DNA from: Eledone cirrhosa
Taxonomy: Eukaryota; Mollusca; Cephalopoda; Octopoda; Eledonidae
Reading direction: 5' to 3'
Length of the DNA: 64,000 nucleotides
Assembly (NCBI GenBank): GCA_964016885.1
Contig: OZ024744.1
Span: 29,594,587-29,658,586 of the forward strand
Below are positions 29,893-39,559 of the stretch, one piece after another. The notes under the pieces are model-generated. The model worked only from the letters and a program-made list of their open reading frames with translations. It was not told where the DNA came from and did no database searches. The position numbers and the translations under genes were made by a program. Each line of letters opens with the position of its first letter. Positions within the stretch are counted from its first letter, which is position 1.

Positions 29893-32800
29893 TGGTGGAG
29901 GACCATGACGTGTAGTGTCTTATATAGATGGTGTCACTGGTGGAGGACCATGACTTGTCTTATATAGATTGTGTCACTGGTGGAGGACCATGACATGTAG
30001 TGTCTTACATAGATTGTGTCACTGGTGGAGGACCATGACGTGGAGTTTCTTATACATATGGTGTCACTGGTGGAGGACCATGACGTGTCTTATAAGATGG
30101 TGTCACTGGTGGAGGACCATGACGTGGAGTGTCTTATATAGATGGTGTCACTGGTGGAGGACATGACGTGTAGTGTCTTATATAGATGGTGTCACTCGTG
30201 GAGGACCATGACGTGGAGTGTGTTATACAGATGGTGTCACTGGTGGAGGACCATGACGTGGGGTGTCTTATATAGATGGTGTCACTGGTGGAGGACCATG
30301 ACGTGGAGTGTCTTATATAGATTGTGTCACTGGTGGAGGTCCATGACGTGGTGTGTCTTATACAGATTGTGTCACTGGTGGCGGACCATGACGTGTAGTG
30401 TCTTATATAGATGGTGTCACTGGTGGAGGACCATGACGTGTAGTGTCTTATATAGATGGTGTCACTGGTGGAGGACCATGACTTGTCTTATATAGGATGG
30501 TGTGATTGGTGGAGGACCATGACATGTCTTCTACAGATTGTGTCACTGGTGGAGGACCATGACGTGTAGTGTCTTATATAGATGGTGTGATTGGTGGAGG
30601 ACCATGACATGTCTTATACAGATTGTGTCAATGGTGGAGGACCATGACGTGTAGTGTCTTATATAGATGGTGTCACTGGTGGAGGGCCATGACGTTGAGT
30701 ATCTTATAAAGATGGTATCATTGGTGGAGGTCCATGACGTGGTGTGTCTTATACAGATGGTGTCATTGGTGGAGGACCATGACATGTCTTATATAGATGG
30801 TGTCACTGGTTGAGGATCATGACGTGGAGTGTCTTATATAGATGGTGTCACTGGTGGAGGACCATAACATGTAGTGTCTTATATAGATTGTGTCACTGGT
30901 GGAGGACCATGACGTGGAGTTTCTTATACATATGGTGTCACTGGTGGAGGACCATGACGTGTCTTATATAGATCGTGTCACTGGTGGAGGACCATGACGT
31001 GGAGTGTCTTATATACATGGTGTCACTCGTGGAGGACCATGACGTGGAGTGTGTTATATAGATTGTGTCACTGGTGGAGGACCATAACGTGGAGTGTCTT
31101 ATACAGATGGTGTCACTGGTGGAGGACCATGACGTGGAGTGACTTATATAGATGGTGTCACTGGTGGAGGACATGACGTGGAGCGTCTTATATAGATGGT
31201 GTCACTGGTGGAGTGCCATGACTTGAGTGTCTTATATAGATGGTGTCACTGGTGGAAGACCATGACGTGTCTTATATAGATGTTGTCAATGGTGGAGGAC
31301 CATGACGTGGAGTGTCTTATACATATGGTGTCACCGGTGGAGGTCCATGACGTGGAGTGTCTTATACAGATGGTGTCACTGGTGGAGGACCATGACGTGG
31401 TGTGTCTTATACAGATGGTGTCACTGGTGGAGGACCATGACGTGGAGTGTCTTATACAGATGGTGTCACTGGTGGAGGACCATGACATGTCTTATATAGA
31501 TAGTGTCTCTGGTGGAGGTCCATGACGTGGAGTGTCTTATACAGATGGTGTCACTGGTGGAGGACCATGACGTGGAGTGTCTTATACAGATGGTGTCACT
31601 GGTGGAGGTCCATGACGTGGAGTGTCTTATACAGATTGTGTCACTGGTGGAGGACCATGACAAGTCTTATATAGATGGTGTCTCTGGTGGAGGTCCATGA
31701 CGTGGAGTGTCTTATACAGATGGTGTCACTGGTGGAGGACATGACGTGGAGTGTCTTATACAGATGGTGTCACTGGTGGAGGACCATGACGTGGAGTGTC
31801 TTATATAGATTGTGTCACTGGTAGAGGTCCATGACGTGGAGTGACTTATACAGATGGTGTCACTGGTGGAGGACCATGACTTGTTTATATAGATGGTGTC
31901 ACTGATGGAGGACCATGACGTGGTGTGTCTTATACAGATGGTCTCACTGGTGGAGGACCCTGATGTGGAGTGTCTCATATAGATGGTGTGATTGGTGGAG
32001 GACCATGACATTTCTTATACAGATTGTGTCACTGGTGGAGGACCATGACGTGGAGTGTCTTTTATAGATTGTGTCACTGGTGGAGGTCCATGACGTGGTG
32101 TGTCTTATACAGATTGTGTCACTGGTGGCGGACCATGACGTGTAGTGTCTTATATAGATGGTGTCACTGGTGGAGGACCATGACGTGTAGTGTCTTATAT
32201 AGATGGTGTCACTGGTGGAGGACCATGACTTGTCTTATACAGATTGTGTCACTGGTGGAGGACCATGACGTGTAGTGTCTTATATAGATGGTGTCACTGG
32301 TGGAGGGCCATGACGTTGAGTATCTTATAAAGTTGGTATCATTGGTGGAGGTCCATGACGTGGTGTGTCTTATACAGATGGTGTCATTGGTGGAGGACCA
32401 TGACATGTCTTATACAGATTGTGTCACTGGTGGAGGATCATGACGTGGAGTGTCTTATATAGATGGTGTCACTGGTGGAGGACCATGACATGTAGTGTCT
32501 TATATAGATTGTGTCACTGGTGGAGGACCATGACGTGGAGTTTCTTATACATATGGTGTCACTGGTGGAGGACCATGACGTGTCTTATATAGATCGTGTC
32601 ACTGATGGAGGACCATGACGTGGAGTGTCTTATATAGATGGTGTCACTCGTGGAGGACCATGACGTGGAGTGTGTTATATAGATTGTGTCACTGCTGGTG
32701 GACCATGACGTGGAGTGTCTTATATAGATGGTGTCATTGGTGGAGGACCATGATGTGGAGTGTCTTATATAGATGGTGTCATTGGTGGCTGACCATGACG

Positions 32801-33251
32801 TGGAGTGCCTTATATAGATGGTGTCACTGGTGGAGGACCATGACGTGTTGTGTCTTATACAGATGGTGTAACTGGTAGAGGACCATGACGTGGAGTGTCT
32901 TATTTAGATGGTGTCACTGGAGGAGGACCATGACGTGGAGTGTCTTATACAGATGGTGTCACTGGTGGAGGACCATGACGTGTCTTATATAGATGGTGTC
33001 ACTGGTGGAGGGCCATGACGTGGAGTATCTTATATAGATGGTGTCACTGGTGGAGGACCATGACGTGGAGTGTCTTATACAGATGGTGTCACTGGTGGAG
33101 GACCATGACGTGTCTTATATAGATGGTGTCACTGGTGGAGGGCCATGACGTGGAGTATCTTATATAGATGGTGTCACTGGTGGAGGGCCATGACTTGAGT
33201 GTCTTATATAGATAGTGTCACTGGTGGAAGACCATGACGTGTCTTATATAG

Positions 33252-35870
33252 ATGTTGTCAATGGTGGAGGACCATGACGTGGAGTGTCTTATACATATGG
33301 TGTCACCGGTGGAGGTCCATGACGTGGAGTGTCTTATACAGATTGTGTCACTGGTGGAGGACCATGACGTGGAGTGTCTTATACAGATGGTGTCACTGGT
33401 GGAGGACCATGACGTGGAGTGTCTTATACAGATGGTGTCACTGGTGGAGGACCATGACGTGGAGTGTCTTATACAGATGGTGTCACTGGTGGAGGACCAT
33501 GACGTGGAGTGTCTTATACAGATGGTGTCACTGGTGGAGGTCCATGACGTGGAGTGTCTTATACAGATTGTGTCACTGGTGGAGGACCATGACATGTCTT
33601 ATACAGATGGTGTCACTGGTGGAGGACATGACGTGGAGTGTCTTATACAGATTGTGTCACTGGTGGCGGACCATGACGTGTAGTGTCTTATATAGATGGT
33701 GTCACTGGTGAAGGACCATGACGTGTAGTGTCTTATATAGATGGTGTCACTGGTGGAGGTCCATGACTTGTCTTATATAGATGGTGTGATTGGTGGAGGA
33801 CCATGACATGTCTTATACAGATTGTGTCACTGGTGGAGGACCATGACGTGTAGTGTCTTATATAGATGGTGTCACTGGTGGAGGGCCATGATGTTGAGTA
33901 TCTTATAAAGATGGTATCATTGGTGGAGGTCCATGACGTGGTGTGTCTTATACAGATGGTGTCATTGGTGGATGACCATGACATGTCTTATATAGATGGT
34001 GTCACTGGTTGAGGATCATGACGTGGAGTGTCTTATATAGATGGTGTCACTGGTGGAGTACCATGACATGTAGTGTCTTATATAGATTGTGTCACTGGTG
34101 GAGGACCATGACGTGGAGTTTCTTATACATATGGTGTCACTGGTGGAGGACCATGACATGTCTGATATAGATGGTGTCACTGGTGGAGGACCATGACGTG
34201 GAGTGTCTTATATAGATGGTGTCACTGGTGGAGGACCATGACGTGGAGTGTCTTATATAGATGGTGTCACTGGTGGAGGACCATGACGTGGAGTGTGTTA
34301 TATAGATTGTGTCACTGGTGGTGGACCATGACGTGGAGTGTCTTATATAGATGGTGTCACTGGTGGAGGACCATGACGTGGAGTGTCTTATATAGATGGT
34401 GTCATTGGTGGAGGACCATGACGTGGAGTGTCTTATACAGATGGTATCATTGGTGGAGGTCCATGACGTGGAGTGACTGATATAGATGGTGTCATTGGTG
34501 GAGGACCATGACGTGGAGTGTCTTATACAGATGGTGTCACTGGTGGAGGACCATGACGTGGAGTGACTGATATAGATGGTGTCACTGGTGGAGGACATGA
34601 CGTCGAGCGTCTTATATAGATGTTGTCACTGGTGGAGGACCATGACGTGTCTTATATAGATGGTGTCACTGGTGGAGGGCCATGACTTGAGTGTCTTATA
34701 TAGATGGTGTCACTGGTGGAAGACCATGACGTGTCTTATATAGATGTTGTCAATGGTGGAGGACCATGACGTGGAGTGTCTTATACATATGGTGTCACTG
34801 GTGGAGGTCCATGACGTGGAGTGTCTTATACAGATTGCGTCACTGGTGGAGGACCATGACGTGGAGTGTCTTATACATATGGTGTCACCGGTGGAGGTCC
34901 ATGACGTGGAGTGTCTTATACAGATTGCGTCACTGGTGGAGGACCATGACGTGGAGTGTCTTATACAGATGGTGTCACTGGTGGAGGTCCATGACGTGGA
35001 GTGTCTTATACAGATTGTGTCACTGGTGGAGGACCATGACATGTCTTATACAGATTGCGTCACTGGTGGAGGACCATGACGTGGAGTGTCTTATACAGAT
35101 TGCGTCACTGGTGGAGGACCATGACGTGGAGTGTCTTATACAGATTGCGTCACTGGTGGAGGACCATGACGTGGAGTGTCTTATACAGATGGTGTCACTG
35201 GTGGAGGTCCATGACGTGGAGTGTCTTATACAGATGGTGTCACTGGTGGAGGACCATGACATGTCTTATACAGATTGCGTCACTGGTGGAGGACATGACG
35301 TGGAGTGTCTTATACAGATTGTGTAACTGGTGGAGGACCATGACATGTCTTATACAGATTGCGTCACTGGTGGAGGACATGACGTGGAGTGTCTTATACA
35401 GATGGTGTCATTGGTGGAGGACCATGACGTGGAGTGTCTTATACAGATTGCGTCACTGGTGGAGGACCATGACGTGGAGTGTCTTATACAGATGGTGTCA
35501 TTGGTGGAGGACCATGACGTGGAGTGTCTTATACAGATTGCGTCACTGGTGGAGGACCATGACGTGGAGTGTCTTATACAGATGGTGTCACTGGTGGAGG
35601 ACCATGACGTGGAGTGTCTTATACAGATGGTGTCACTGGTGGAGGTCCATGACGTGGAGTGTCTTATACAGATTGTGTCACTGGTGGAGGACCATGACGT
35701 GGAGTGTCTTATACAGATGGTGTCACTGGTGGAGGACATGACGTGGAGTGTCTTATACAGATGGTGTCACTGGTGGAGGACATGACGTGGAGTGTCTTAT
35801 ACAGATGGTGTCACTGGCGGAGGACCATGACGTGTCGTATATAGATGGTGTCACTGGTGGAGGACCATGA
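33252..35870. repeat. Highly homogeneous right-hand end of the 45-bp satellite
   Basis: From about 33,250 most units are nearly identical TATACAGA-type 45-mers. From about 34,830 a private variant with GATTGCGTCAC replaces GATTGTGTCAC in many units and alternates with unmodified ones. Several 44-bp units with GGAGGACATGACG (one C lost) cluster between 35,280 and 35,790. The pattern points to recent local amplification at this end of the array. The last recognisable unit ends near 35,925. Confidence 0.8.
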
Positions 35871-35979
35871 CGTGTCTTCTATAATTGTTGTCAATGGTGG
35901 AGGGCCATGACGTGTCTTATACAGACTCCTCCACTGCATCCAACCTTTCTCTTCTCATCGTTACTTAACATTTTTATGT

Positions 35980-35983
35980 ACAA

Positions 35984-36044
<61 letters not shown>

Positions 36045-36045
36045 C
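35980..36045. repeat. (TA)n microsatellite at the satellite border
   Basis: Almost pure alternating TA with a single CA interruption. It follows about 55 bp of non-repetitive sequence after the last satellite unit. Confidence 0.95.
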
Positions 36046-36215
36046 ATGTATACGTACATACAAATATGTATACAGACGTACAGTAGTATGTATATGCATA
36101 CATATATGCAGACACACACATGTAAGTATGATTTTACCGAACATTTATTATAATGTTCGATTTGTTTGTAAACAAACAGCCAGAATTAAACCGTACTGTG
36201 TTCGGCAACCATTGT
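36045..36215. repeat. Dispersed repeat, inverted relative of 51,187-51,360
   Basis: The segment containing GTTTGTTTGTAAACAAACAG and TTTATTATAATGTTCG matches the reverse complement of 51,187-51,263. The adjoining TA-rich part with CAGACGTACAGTAGTATG matches the reverse complement of the sequence up to about 51,360. Two copies in opposite orientation 15 kb apart show it is an interspersed element. I see no coding capacity and cannot assign a family. Confidence 0.6.
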
Positions 36216-36406
36216 TGCCGTTTTGTTCAACACTGAGAAATGAATGATGAACTAGCGTCTAGCTTATTAGCTGTCATCAGCACTGTATACCTTCCTGTCA
36301 GTCGATTGAACGTGTCAAAAGTATATACTTTACTTATGCATATTAACGGCTAAACAGCCTAATTTGCTTATCGAATGAGTTAGTCGGCCGGGCGTACCGA
36401 AAACGA

Positions 36407-36524
36407 TAAATGGAAAAAATGAAATTTCATTTCTCGCCCATAGTACGGCTGATACTTAATACATACTTATAATTAAGTATCAGCCGTATTAAGAGTGAGA
36501 AATGAAATTTCATTTTTTCCATTT
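36407..36524. repeat. Inverted repeat, about 54-bp arms with a 10-bp loop
   Basis: The left arm (36407-36460) and the reverse complement of the right arm (36471-36524) share TAAATGGAAAAAATG, the palindrome GAAATTTC and CGGCTGATACTTAAT. Mismatches are confined to a short middle stretch. A (TA)n tract follows directly. It could be a foldback element or one end of a larger interspersed repeat; no transposase-like sequence is associated with it. Confidence 0.8.
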
Positions 36525-36550
36525 ATACATATATATATATATATATATAT

Positions 36551-36626
36551 TTATTAAAATAACAGATTAAAGTTTAAGCAAAGAATCGCTGCTTTCACCC
36601 TTAACGGGATCTTCTGAAACTAATCT
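36551..36626 (-). repeat. Dispersed repeat tail, second copy at 55,404-55,472
   Basis: Read on the minus strand, this contains AGATCCCGTTAAGGGTGAAA followed by GATTCTTTGCTTAAACTTTA, and matches the plus strand at 55,404-55,472 with few differences. Both copies end in an ATTTTAAT stretch beside TA-rich DNA. The family is not recognised. Confidence 0.65.
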
Positions 36627-36717
36627 TTCAATATTTGCTCTACGGTTCTTATATATTTGATATATATCTATCCTTATCGAGCCCTCTTTGGATTTTAGTC
36701 TTCAAACTTATTATTAT

Positions 36718-36719
<2 letters not shown>

Positions 36720-36757
<38 letters not shown>
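36720..36757. repeat. (TA)n microsatellite
   Basis: Uninterrupted TA alternation. A poly-T/poly-G stretch lies a little downstream at about 36,797-36,827. Confidence 0.9.
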
Positions 36758-36761
<4 letters not shown>

Positions 36762-36842
36762 TCGTATTGCAAACATTAAATAATTCAAGGGTGTCTTTTT
36801 TTCTTTTTTTTTTTTGGGGGGGGGGGTATTTTTAATGAATTA

Positions 36843-36940
36843 AGGTGAAATAAAGAGTCGTGCTCAAGGACCCAACGCAACAACTGGTTCGGTAATCGAA
36901 CTCATAACCTTACGATCGTCTGGCCACTATCCCAAACATT
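36843..36940 (-). mobile_element. tRNA-derived SINE remnant
   Basis: On the minus strand the segment carries a B-box-like GTTCGATTAC preceded by GAGTTATGAG-type sequence. Further on it has a CTTGAGCACGACTCTTTA stretch typical of tRNA-derived SINEs in marine invertebrates. Only the promoter-bearing core is obvious; an A box and tail are not clear. Confidence 0.55.
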
Positions 36941-37019
36941 GATGGAAATCATCCGGAAAATATGTATTCTCTACTATGTATTGAGTACCTTACTTATTGT
37001 GGCTACTCTGATTGAACCC

Positions 37020-37103
37020 GGCACACACACCCACATATATATATACATACATACATATATACCTATGTAATACATAGTCATACACGCGTGCACACACACA
37101 AAC

Positions 37104-37147
<44 letters not shown>

Positions 37148-37150
37148 TGT
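37020..37150. repeat. Compound CA/TA/TG microsatellite
   Basis: Short CA, TA and TG runs follow one another, ending in a TG run at about 37,122-37,148. There is no coding signal; the apparent minus-strand open frames here are low-complexity translations. Confidence 0.85.
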
Positions 37151-37519
37151 TAATGAGTATTTCAGGTATATAAGAATATACGAACATATGTGTATGTGTA
37201 TATAATATTTTCTAAACAAACAGGCCGACATATGTAGCGACACCTGGCCTAAATGCAATATTTGTTGACTCCCCACCAAGAATTAACACATTCCTGCTGT
37301 CATTTGGAATACCAGAATCACGGCGAATAGTCTGAGATTGAGGTGAAGAATCCTGCTTAATTTTAATTGGGTATTTTTAGACGCTGACTTTATGAAACTC
37401 CCAGGTTGTTAGAAAATTCCAAAGTATGTTAAAACTAAAAAGAAAGAAAAAAAACTAACAGAAAACACATATACCCCCCGCCCCACACACACACACCAAC
37501 TATATTTGTCGTGTGTCAC

Positions 37520-37612
37520 TCTATTGTTGTTGTTGTTTAGCCCACGGTAAGTATTGATTGATCTGGCTTATGGTCAAACGTTTTCTCGCAGGTGCTGGGA
37601 GCTGGTCATCCG
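37520..37612. mobile_element. SINE-like remnant
   Basis: A TTGTTGTTGTTTAGCCC stretch is followed by GGCTTATGGTCAAACG and TTTTCTCGC, a combination I associate with dispersed SINE-like sequences of molluscs. The family assignment is from memory of similar sequences and is tentative. Confidence 0.35.
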
Positions 37613-37844
37613 GTCATTTATTTTTTAAATGTAGTGTTGGTATGTCTAAATTGCCTACAATGTTCTTGAAATATAACCTGTGATGTGATAATGAAACAGT
37701 ATCAAATTATAACAGTGCAGTGATTTTCTCACGATGACCATAATTACTTGATACACCACTTCAATTACTCCTTTTCTAGTGGTCAGAGGCCTGTTTAATT
37801 TATGGTACAATTGTTTCATAAAATCTACAGTTTGACAAATGCGT

Positions 37845-38175
37845 CCAAACACGGAAGAGCCAAACTCCCACTGTCATCGCCTCCATCTCTCTCGCCCTCC
37901 CCATCGCTCTGTATTATGAACAAATGGGTTCCCACAAGCTGGCCTCCCCACAGCCGCGGTGTGCAGAAAGGAGAAAGCGTTTCCCCGGAGGATGGTAACG
38001 GAGATGCGCTGAAAGAGGCATTCCATCTCGCGAGGTCACACCTGCGGCTGCCCAGATCCACGCCTATGGTGGTTAGTAGAGAAGTAGCCCTAGAATCAAG
38101 GACACGAGAAGTCTCCACTGTTAAGGGCATGACCGCAAACATGTCGGAGAGCGTTTTCTCTGTTGTTGGTTGATG
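37845..38175 (-). pseudogene. Protein-like mobile-element remnant, copy 1
   Basis: The minus-strand reading contains FAVMPLTVETSRVLDSRA followed by SLLTTIGVDLGSRRCD. The plus strand at about 59,450-59,580 encodes the closely similar FAFVPLAVETSSVLGSRA and SLLTIIGAELVSRRCE. A third short piece lies at 39,270-39,335. Conservation of reading frame between copies argues that this was once a coding segment of a dispersed element. The VP-AVET pattern resembles C-terminal segments of reverse-transcriptase-containing elements in invertebrates, but I cannot name the family. This copy has no complete gene around it and is best treated as a fossil. Confidence 0.5.
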
Positions 38176-38199
38176 GTTGCGGCTGGATCTCATCATTTT

Positions 38200-38790
38200 A
38201 TAATAGGTCTGTTATATCATGACTGACATGGAGATGTACAACATAAGGTGGAGATGGTCACGACTGGGACATATCATTATATCATAGGTCTGCTTGAACA
38301 GGATTAACTTGAACCTGTTCCAGCAAATTTATGATCATGGTGTTCCGACCATGACCATCTCATTCTTTTATTTAGATGTGATAATGGCTCTTCTATCGGT
38401 TTCGATGATCAACATGCAATGTTCAGTTCAATCAACTGAACGGCCATCTCATGAATTTACATATAGTTAGTTCAATATTCTAGAGACACGTGTCCATAAG
38501 GAAATTCTCAGGGAGAACCAGCATAATACAATATGTAGCAAGCGTGGACTTATGAATTATAGGTGCAATCTATCAAATTGCTCCTCCACACAGTTTCCGT
38601 CTACCTAATTTCACCTACAAGGTAACCTAAAACTATTGTAAAGACCCATGCCCAAGACTCCATGGTTGTAGTGGGATTGATCCCAGGACCTAATGATTGT
38701 ATCCTTCTCTGGAAGTAATCTACTGTGCTCACACCCGGCGAGGGTGCGGCTCCGCCAGGTTTAAAAGCCCCATGAAACACTGTATGTCAC
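38200..38790. other. Intergenic stretch without recognised features
   Basis: No open frame of interest, tandem repeat or recognisable element is visible. A GACCATCTCAT string occurs near 38,353 and again near 39,364, which may reflect an old dispersed repeat. Confidence 0.4.
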
Positions 38791-38796
38791 TACGTC

Positions 38797-39112
38797 TAGG
38801 ACCGGATTTAATGGGGGGGGGGGGGGGGCAGACAAAAGGGGTAATTACCCTGGGACTAGGAGGCCCCACCAGCGACAGCCGTAGTAATTTATTTGTGCCT
38901 CAGCTGGGCTTTTTAGTTTTAGGATAGTTAGATTTTTTTAATTCAATACCTGTATGTATAACATTTCAATTCCAATTACCTGCGCCAAGCTAACTTTGAT
39001 ATGTAAAATTGGGGTGTTGCTGAGTTTTCTATTTTTTTGTGTATGACCCCTACAAAAAAAAACAAAAAAACTTGACGTGCCCCGGGCTCCCTAAGGTGTA
39101 AATCCAGCTCTG
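38797..39112. mobile_element. hAT-like non-autonomous DNA transposon (about 316 bp)
   Basis: The left end begins TAGGACCGGATTTA (38797-38810). The right end finishes TAAATCCAGCTCTG (39099-39112), its imperfect inverse. Flanking octamers ACTACGTC (38789-38796) and ACTTCGCC (39113-39120) agree at six of eight positions, consistent with a decayed 8-bp target duplication as made by hAT transposases. The interior has a G run, a GGGGTAATTACCCTGGG segment and T- and A-rich stretches and encodes nothing. The CAG-GCCGGATTTA type of end is common in animal hAT-like MITEs. The family call is an inference from the ends. Confidence 0.6.
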
Positions 39113-39269
39113 ACTTCGCCGGGAGTTACAAAACTAAGAAAAAAAAGTATAATGGTATTTATATGAAACTCAAACAACGCTACCCAAATGGTATGGGTCC
39201 AACGGTGTTGGGGAAGGGGACGCTCTCTTGCGTGGCAGAGCCCCAGGTAGTAATCACCTCATGGTCAGA

Positions 39270-39335
39270 GCGGAGGACAGAATTGAGAAAGCGTTTCTCC
39301 AGAAGATGGTAAGGGAGACGCGTTGAAATCCATCA
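39270..39335 (-). pseudogene. Protein-like mobile-element remnant, copy 2 (short)
   Basis: On the minus strand the stretch TTTCAACGCGTCTCCCTTAC and its continuation match, with few changes, the plus strand at about 59,580-59,640 and part of the minus-strand copy near 37,970-38,025. Only about 65 bp of the family survive here. Confidence 0.45.
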
Positions 39336-39412
39336 ACTTGTGATCAAAGGTTCTCCAGCTGTGACCATCTCATATATGCCTTAATTTAGGTATAGTGTTT
39401 CGCGGACTACAT

Positions 39413-39557
39413 TATTTAATGAGTTCTTTATTGTTGTTATTGCTGATGACACTTTTGTTGTATCGGCCCCAGTCAACCTTCATTAAAGAGATATCATCAA
39501 ATGTGTTCTTGTTAGAGCCGGTCATAGGAATGATGTCATCTAGATATCTATATCTAT
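39413..39557 (-). pseudogene. Short coding-like remnant of unknown family
   Basis: The minus strand is open for about 48 codons and ends in a stop at its 3' side. It includes YLDDIIPMTGSNKNTFDD and later LMKVDWGRYNKSV. The composition looks like ordinary protein rather than low complexity. I do not recognise it. It abuts the 5' breakpoint of the LINE fragment at 39,560. It may be the C-terminal end of a transposon gene. Confidence 0.25.
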
Positions 39558-39559
39558 GG

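Larger units (their letters stand above)
1..35925. repeat. Giant satellite array, 45-bp monomer (about 800 copies)
   Basis: The same 45-bp unit repeats head to tail without interruption. The first unit can be read at 1-45. Landmarks in each unit are TGGAGTGTCTTATA, then AGATGGTGTCACTGGTGG, then AGGACCATGACG. Units differ by point changes and by length classes of 45, 44, 40 and 39 bp. The array runs off the left edge and ends at about 35,925, where the sequence becomes non-repetitive before a (TA)n tract. Because 45 is divisible by three and the unit lacks stops in several frames, many apparent open frames of 60-228 codons appear on both strands, with 15-residue periodicity. None spans more than a small part of the array, and 40- and 44-bp units shift the frame, so I do not treat them as genes. 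Function is unknown; a centromeric, heterochromatic or intergenic location cannot be told from the sequence. Confidence 0.97.

Noticed and set aside
35055..35741. 228-codon open frame of 15-residue repeats in the satellite (and many shorter ones on both strands)
   Set aside because: It follows automatically from a stop-poor 45-bp unit. Other frames are equally open, frame-shifting units break it, and no start context or non-repeat domain is attached.
1..35925. CRISPR-like array
   Set aside because: Units are adjacent with no unique spacers, the organism is evidently eukaryotic, and no cas genes exist.
1..35925. Two-tier G-quadruplex potential in each satellite unit
   Set aside because: The GG spacing allows it on paper, but two-quartet structures are weak, and the hairpin over the same bases is the better supported fold.
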